This document shows, in pieces, positions 6,165 to 10,208 of a stretch of DNA of 10,208 nt (the stretch's first letter is position 1; every line of letters starts with the position of its first letter). The notes under the pieces were generated by a model. It did no database searches. It was given only the letters and a program-made list of their open reading frames with translations, and had not been told where the DNA came from. This stretch comes from Bacillota bacterium (GTDB lineage Bacteria > Bacillota > Clostridia > Christensenellales > CAG-138): contig JAEEYN010000059.1 of NCBI GenBank assembly GCA_016288175.1, positions 1 through 10,208 on the forward strand, given 5' to 3'. A program made the position numbers and the translations under genes.

Positions 6165-7994
6165 ATGCGCCGTTCAAGCCTTTTAAGGATCATACTGTTT
6201 ATCATCTCCGCAATGATGATTCTCGTCGTTGCTTTCGTTGCCATACTCTTCACGATCATCGGGCAGGATGTTTACCAGAGCTACAAGGTGGACGAACTCG
6301 TTCCCCGCGCGCAGTCGATCTCGCAGCAGATCACGCTGCTTTATCGCAATAACGCCGACCGCCGTACGATCGCACGCAAGGTCTATTCCGATGAATTTTT
6401 CGTTTCCGAAGCTTCGCTTTATGTCGTTTTTACCGGCGATACGCCGATATCATCCGACGAACCGAAGGATATGGAAGCCGCATTGCCGATCGTCAATGAC
6501 TGCTGCGAGCGCGTAATGAGCGGTGAAACGGTCGCGAAGCCGAACACTCCCATCGGCGTCGTTGTCGGCGTTCCGATCTACGACGGGCAGGAGCACGCGA
6601 TCGGAACTGTCGTGCTCATACATAAGACTGCCCGCGTCCATCAGCGGTTCAATACCCTTGCGCTGAATTTCGGCGCCGCTCTCATCCTCGCAATGCTGCT
6701 CACGCTGATCCCGTGCATGCTGATCTTCCGCTCCGTCACAAAACCGATCCGGAAGATCTCCGACACCGCGATCGAGATGTCCAAGGGCGATCTCAGCGTC
6801 CGCGCCGAGATCACCGGCAGCGCCGAAGCGCAGCATCTTGCCGAATCGTTCAATGTTCTCGCCGGCGCACTGCAGAGCAATATCGATGATTTGATAATCG
6901 AAAGGAACCGCCTCGGAACGGTTTTGAACGGCATCGGCGAAGGCATTGTCGCCGTTGACAAAAAGGGCGAGCTGACCCACTTCAACTCCGCTTCGCTGCA
7001 TCTTCTCGGCGGCAAAGAGGACGATCGGCCGACTTCCCTTCCCGGCTATCACGAGATCGCCGCGCTCGTTCGCGCTTCGCTCGAAACCAACAGCATCAGG
7101 ACCGGCACGATGAAGCTCGGCGACCGCGTGCTGAACACGACAGTCACCCCGATCCACGAGGACAACGACAGCCTTTGCGGAGCAGTCGCGCTGATCCGGG
7201 ACATTACCGAGACCGAACGCCTTGAACAGACGCGCCGCGATTATGTTGCGAACGTCAGTCACGAGCTGCGCACGCCGCTCGCTTCGATCCGAAGCCTTGC
7301 GGACGCGCTGAATGACGGGATCATCACCGATGAAAGCGATAAAAAGCGTTATTACGGCTATATTCTCCGTGAATCGATCCGTCTTTCGCACCTGATCGAC
7401 GACCTGCTCGAGCTTTCGAGGCTGCAGAGCGGCGGCGTTGCTTTCTCGAAGGAGAGGGTCGAGCTTTACGAGATCGTTTACGATGTTGCGGACAGGATGA
7501 ACGAGACGGCGATGCAGCACGGCGGTTCGGTCCGCCTGCTGATCCCGGAGGGCGAATACTTTGCCCACACGAATTCCGACAGGATCGAACAGGTGCTGAT
7601 CGCTCTCACAGACAACGCGATCAAGCACGGCACCGACGGCTGCCGCGTCGATATCGGTCTCGGTCTTAATGAAAGCGACGACAGCTATATCTTCACCGTC
7701 AGCAATCCCGCCGATGTCGATCCCGCCGACCTTGAGCACGTTTTCGAGCGGTTCTATAAAGCCGACAAAGCGCATACCGGCGAAGGCACCGGCCTCGGTC
7801 TTGCGATCGTTCACGAAGTCCTGAACCTGCTCGGCGAAAGCATTGACGTTCAGTTCGAAGGCGGGATCATCCGCTTCAGTTTCACAGTTCTGCGCGATCC
7901 CCGCGACGGGAAGCATCCCGAGCTGCCGGTATGGCACGGCGATTCCCCCGCTCCCGCCCCCGCTGAAGGCGAAAATCCTGAATATATTCAATGA
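6165..7994 (+). CDS. Sensor histidine kinase with HAMP and PAS domains (WalK/PhoR-like)
   Basis: A 609-residue membrane kinase. Order: membrane segment 1 (7-33), extracellular sensor of about 130 residues (34-164), membrane segment 2 (166-188), HAMP (189-241), PAS (about 247-352, ending ALIRDITE), dimerisation/phosphotransfer domain with H366 in SHELRTP, and the ATPase domain with N-box LTDNAIKH (N484), FERFYKAD, and glycine box GTGLGLAIV (541-549). The last 30 residues are Pro/Ala/Glu-rich. This is the WalK/PhoR layout. The G1 box, normally D-x-G-x-G, reads SNPADVDP (513-520), with Asn for Asp and no glycine; some kinases carry an Asn-Pro version here. The ribosome site is weak (GGAAGA). It lies 76 bp after its regulator and overlaps the radical SAM gene by 4 bp. 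Confidence 0.92.
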   Translation: MRRSSLLRIILFIISAMMILVVAFVAILFTIIGQDVYQSYKVDELVPRAQSISQQITLLYRNNADRRTIARKVYSDEFFVSEASLYVVFTGDTPISSDEPKDMEAALPIVNDCCERVMSGETVAKPNTPIGVVVGVPIYDGQEHAIGTVVLIHKTARVHQRFNTLALNFGAALILAMLLTLIPCMLIFRSVTKPIRKISDTAIEMSKGDLSVRAEITGSAEAQHLAESFNVLAGALQSNIDDLIIERNRLGTVLNGIGEGIVAVDKKGELTHFNSASLHLLGGKEDDRPTSLPGYHEIAALVRASLETNSIRTGTMKLGDRVLNTTVTPIHEDNDSLCGAVALIRDITETERLEQTRRDYVANVSHELRTPLASIRSLADALNDGIITDESDKKRYYGYILRESIRLSHLIDDLLELSRLQSGGVAFSKERVELYEIVYDVADRMNETAMQHGGSVRLLIPEGEYFAHTNSDRIEQVLIALTDNAIKHGTDGCRVDIGLGLNESDDSYIFTVSNPADVDPADLEHVFERFYKADKAHTGEGTGLGLAIVHEVLNLLGESIDVQFEGGIIRFSFTVLRDPRDGKHPELPVWHGDSPAPAPAEGENPEYIQ

Positions 7995-8944
7995 ATCACG
8001 AGATAAGCCTGAAGAAGAATACCGTTCCGCAGCGCTGCACGCTCTGCCCGCTCGAATGCGGAGCGGACCGCGCTGTCCGCCGCGGCGCCTGCGGCGTCGG
8101 AGGCTTCGGCCCTGAGCTCGGCAGCGGAGACCCGTATCTTTCCGCGCTTGTCGCAAGAGCCGCCCGGCATTATTTCGAAGAACCGCCGATTTCCGGCAAA
8201 AACGGCAGCGGGGCGATCTTCTTTTCGGGCTGCAATATGGCCTGCATTTTCTGCCAGAACGACGACATCAGCCATTTTCAAAAAGGCCGTATCGTCGGCG
8301 TTTCCGAACTTTCGGAAATCATGCTCCGCCTTCAGGACCTCGGCAGCCACAACATCAACTTCGTTACCCCGTCGCCCCATGTTCCGCTGATCGCGGCGGC
8401 CATAGAAAAAGCGCGGCTCGAAGGGCTCGGTATCCCGACCGTCTACAACACGAATTCATACGAAAAGGTCGAAGCGCTGAAACGGCTCGAAGGGCTTGTC
8501 GATATCTATCTGCCCGACCTTAAATACAGAAGTGCTGTCGCGGCGATGAAATACAGCGGCAGGAGCGATTATTTTGAAATCGCATCGGAAGCCGTTCTCG
8601 AGATGCAGCGGCAGTGCGGCGTTCTCGAACTCGACGGAAACGGCATCGCGAAGAAAGGCATTATTATCCGCCACCTCGTGCTCCCCGGTTCCGTTGACGA
8701 AACGCGCGGAGTTCTCGATTTCATCAAGGAAAACCTGCCTGTTGAAACGCATATCTCTTTGATGAGCCAGTATACGCCCATGGGCGAAAGCCTTCCGAAA
8801 CCGCTTGACCGCAGGCTGCTCAAAAAAGAATACACCCGCGCCGTCGATCATGCGCTCGCGCTGGGTTTTCCGAACGTTTATACGCAGGAACTTTCCTCCG
8901 CCGAGTCCGTTTATACGCCCGAATTCAACGGTTTCTTCGAATAG
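7991..8944 (+). CDS. PflX-type radical SAM protein (pyruvate formate-lyase activating enzyme-like)
   Basis: A 317-residue radical SAM protein. Residues 16-37 hold a Cys cluster, C16-x2-C19-x3-C23 and C34 (RCTLCPLECGADR, GACGVGG), seen at the start of PflX-type proteins. The radical SAM motif C81-x3-C85-x2-C88 (GCNMACIFCQN) binds the 4Fe-4S cluster that cleaves S-adenosylmethionine. Later blocks typical of the group are NFVTPSPHVP, TVYNTNSYE, DIYLPDLKY and IIIRHLVLPG. Despite the usual name, the PflX group is not a proven activator of pyruvate formate-lyase, and no glycyl radical enzyme gene is visible here. The ATG overlaps the kinase stop (ATGA, 7991-7994) and has no good ribosome site, so translation probably depends on ribosomes finishing the kinase. 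Confidence 0.88.
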   Translation: MNHEISLKKNTVPQRCTLCPLECGADRAVRRGACGVGGFGPELGSGDPYLSALVARAARHYFEEPPISGKNGSGAIFFSGCNMACIFCQNDDISHFQKGRIVGVSELSEIMLRLQDLGSHNINFVTPSPHVPLIAAAIEKARLEGLGIPTVYNTNSYEKVEALKRLEGLVDIYLPDLKYRSAVAAMKYSGRSDYFEIASEAVLEMQRQCGVLELDGNGIAKKGIIIRHLVLPGSVDETRGVLDFIKENLPVETHISLMSQYTPMGESLPKPLDRRLLKKEYTRAVDHALALGFPNVYTQELSSAESVYTPEFNGFFE

Positions 8945-8988
8945 ACCGCCGCGCTGCTTTCCTTTTCCGTTTTTTCAACAAACTGGCA

Positions 8989-9017
8989 TTCACCAAATCA
9001 CCCTTTCCGCACATAAT
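8989..9017 (+). promoter_or_regulatory. Possible promoter for the YtxC-like gene
   Basis: TTCACC (8989-8994), a 17-base spacer and CATAAT (9012-9017) form a fair match to a housekeeping promoter (4/6 and 5/6). It overlaps the candidate terminator hairpin; if used, transcription would begin near 9024, inside that hairpin. Confidence 0.3.
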
Positions 9018-9036
9018 ACGGATTGCGGTGTTTTTT
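9007..9036 (+). terminator. Candidate terminator after the radical SAM gene
   Basis: CCGCA (9007-9011) pairs with TGCGG (9024-9028) around a 12-base loop, followed by TG and six T (9031-9036). The stem is short but the T-run is strong. It lies 63 bases after the radical SAM stop. The second arm can also pair downstream (TTGCGG 9023-9028 with CCGCAA 9042-9047), a competing structure. Confidence 0.5.
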
Positions 9037-9069
9037 ATTTGCCGCAAAATCGGTGCATAAGGAGCGGTC

Positions 9070-9825
9070 ATGCGTTTATTTTCCGTGCTCACGAATGAGT
9101 TTGAGGTCTGCATCAAGCCGCTGATCGAACGCCGTCTTGCCTCCTGCGGGTTTGCTTCAGTCCCCGTCCGGCAAAACGGCGCGGACGGAAGGAGCGTCAC
9201 TGTCGGGATTGAGAGCCGCGAAGAGCTTTCCGGGCTCGCTCAGGCGCTCACACAGGTCATGCTGCTGGATCTCAGGCATTTTATAATTGCGGATATGGTC
9301 GAGGAGCTTCCGTTTTCGCTCCGCGATAAGGAGCGGATCCTGATCCGCGTTCTTGATAGCTCTTCGGACGGTGCGGGCTGCGAAAAGGCGGCGATAAAGC
9401 TTGAAGAATACCTCCGCGAAAACCGAATGCTGATTCTTGAAGGTTACCTGCATTTCCGTCTTCGCGACGAGATCGAAAGCTGGAGCGTGCTCGTCGACGC
9501 CGCCGCCGAGGAACAGCTCGTATGCGATGAATTCGCCGAGCTCGCGGAAAGCCTCGGTCTGCTCCCCGCCCGTTCATTCGGCGCAAGAGAGGTCACCGTT
9601 ATTCTGAATCCCGACGGAAGCTGCACGCTGAGCGGGCAAAAGGAGGATTCCGGCGAATTCCGCATCGACTGCGCGCCGGGGAATGACGAAGGCGTCCTCA
9701 GCCTCCTGCGCGGCCTTGCTCCGGGGAAGCTCTCGGTCTATGATTTCAGTTTCGGCAGATGCGGCGAGCTGCGGCGCGGAATCGAGCGGCTGTTCGGTGA
9801 AAAGCCGGTCCCCTCGGAAGAATAA
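9070..9825 (+). CDS. YtxC-like sporulation-family protein
   Basis: A 251-residue protein that resembles the putative sporulation protein YtxC. The best match is the central segment LILEGYLHFRLRD (121-133), then LVDAAAEEQLVCDEFAEL (141-158), a pattern I associate with YtxC, and further on VTVILNPDGSCTL (175-187). The N-terminal 70 residues and the last 60 are less familiar. There is no signal peptide or membrane segment, so it should be cytoplasmic. In Bacillus, ytxC is a gene of unknown role linked to sporulation; no biochemical activity is known to me. The ATG has AAGGAG (9059-9064) 5 bases upstream. It stands alone, with a candidate terminator on each side. The family call rests on pattern memory and could be wrong. 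Confidence 0.62.
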   Translation: MRLFSVLTNEFEVCIKPLIERRLASCGFASVPVRQNGADGRSVTVGIESREELSGLAQALTQVMLLDLRHFIIADMVEELPFSLRDKERILIRVLDSSSDGAGCEKAAIKLEEYLRENRMLILEGYLHFRLRDEIESWSVLVDAAAEEQLVCDEFAELAESLGLLPARSFGAREVTVILNPDGSCTLSGQKEDSGEFRIDCAPGNDEGVLSLLRGLAPGKLSVYDFSFGRCGELRRGIERLFGEKPVPSEE

Positions 9826-9830
9826 CAAGA

Positions 9831-9864
9831 GCGGCCGCCCCATGAGGACAGCCGCAATTTTATA
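9831..9864 (+). terminator. Terminator between the convergent YtxC-like and glycosylase genes
   Basis: GCGGC (9831-9835) pairs with GCCGC (9851-9855), and an inner CC/GG pairing can extend the hairpin. On the plus strand AATTTTATAG follows. It begins 5 bases after the TAA of the YtxC-like gene. On the minus strand the hairpin is followed only by TCTTGTTATT, so it may serve both genes but better suits the plus one. Confidence 0.5.
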
Positions 9865-9872
9865 GTTTCTGT

Positions 9873-10208
9873 TTACTTTTTCCCGAGCTGAACGGCCCGC
9901 GCGTAAAAGAAGATGTATTGCTGGATGATGCCGGAATATTTGCCGATCGACAGCACCGCTTCCTTCATTTCGGCCTTTTTCGGCGGAACGCTGTCGAAGA
10001 AAAGCTCGTTCATCGCTCGGTCGATCCAGACGTCGATCGGGAATGCGTCGGTATGCCCGAGCGAGAAAAGCAGGATGCAGTCGCATACCTTCGGCCCGAC
10101 GCCTTTGAACTTCAGCAGTTCCCTCCGCGCGTCCTCAAGGCTCATATCCCGTAGCTTTTCAAGATCGTAGCCGTCGGCGATCTTCCTTGCGGATTCGATG
10201 ATGTACGG
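9873..10208 (-). CDS. 8-oxoguanine DNA glycosylase-like (HhH-GPD), C-terminal part
   Basis: The frame runs from a TAA at 9873-9875 to the right edge without a stop, giving 111 codons; the N-terminal half is outside the window. The part beyond the ATG at 10145 (PYIIESARKIADGYDLEKLRD) belongs to the protein, so that ATG is internal. The fragment holds the helix-hairpin-helix LLKFKGVGPKVCDCILLF, whose Lys in GPK is the expected Schiff-base nucleophile of Ogg1-type enzymes, and the catalytic Asp in AFPIDVWIDR. These enzymes remove 8-oxoguanine and nick the strand. The pattern matches the clostridial Ogg1-like group better than AlkA or MutY, because it has the nucleophilic Lys and I see no C-terminal 4Fe-4S cysteines. 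It is convergent with the YtxC-like gene. Confidence 0.85.
   Translation of the reverse strand, partial: PYIIESARKIADGYDLEKLRDMSLEDARRELLKFKGVGPKVCDCILLFSLGHTDAFPIDVWIDRAMNELFFDSVPPKKAEMKEAVLSIGKYSGIIQQYIFFYARAVQLGKK

Noticed and set aside
6450..8156. 568-codon open frame on the minus strand across the kinase
   Set aside because: It is antisense to the kinase and the start of the radical SAM gene, has no recognisable domain, and is explained by the codon use of the genes it mirrors.
9873..10145. A 90-residue glycosylase starting at the ATG at 10145
   Set aside because: The frame continues upstream to the window edge with sequence that fits the family, so this ATG is internal and the gene is cut by the window.

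Overview
The window looks like a chromosomal stretch from a moderately GC-rich, anaerobic, probably spore-forming member of the Clostridia. The signs are a glycine-radical-type activating enzyme (radical SAM), a YtxC-like sporulation-family protein, a clostridial-type Ogg1-like glycosylase, strong AGGAGG-type ribosome sites, and promoters of the TTGAAA-N17-TATAAT type. No genus can be assigned from the sequence. I found no tRNA, rRNA, CRISPR array, insertion sequence or prophage, and every gap between genes is under 300 bases.

Layout. Bases 1-269 hold the C-terminal end of an unrecognised plus-strand gene. Bases 276-5055 are all minus strand. Read in the direction of transcription they are: an HtrA-type membrane serine protease with its own terminator; a secreted peptidoglycan-binding protein behind a strong promoter; a PgsA-like phosphatidylglycerophosphate synthase; an orphan SsuA/ThiY/NMT1-type lipoprotein followed by a terminator; and a UPF0489 (C5orf22-like, arginase-fold) protein with its own likely promoter. 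From 5333 the plus strand carries an OmpR-family response regulator, a WalK/PhoR-architecture sensor kinase and a PflX-type radical SAM protein that overlaps the kinase by 4 bp. A YtxC-like gene follows on the plus strand. A minus-strand DNA glycosylase runs off the right edge.

How it may work together. The 277-bp region 5056-5332 drives the protease and the two-component system divergently. This recalls the walRK (yyc) loci of Firmicutes, which often include an HtrA protease. With the peptidoglycan-binding protein and the phospholipid synthase next door, the central 6 kb reads as a cell-envelope homeostasis neighbourhood; this is inference from gene content. The orphan lipoprotein, UPF0489 protein, radical SAM protein and YtxC-like protein have no clear functional tie to that theme.

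I do not see a clearly new multi-gene system. The points most worth a second look are the C-terminal domain of the peptidoglycan-binding protein, the translational coupling of a radical SAM enzyme to a sensor kinase, the altered ATP-binding box of that kinase, and a set of mutually exclusive hairpins before the YtxC-like gene.
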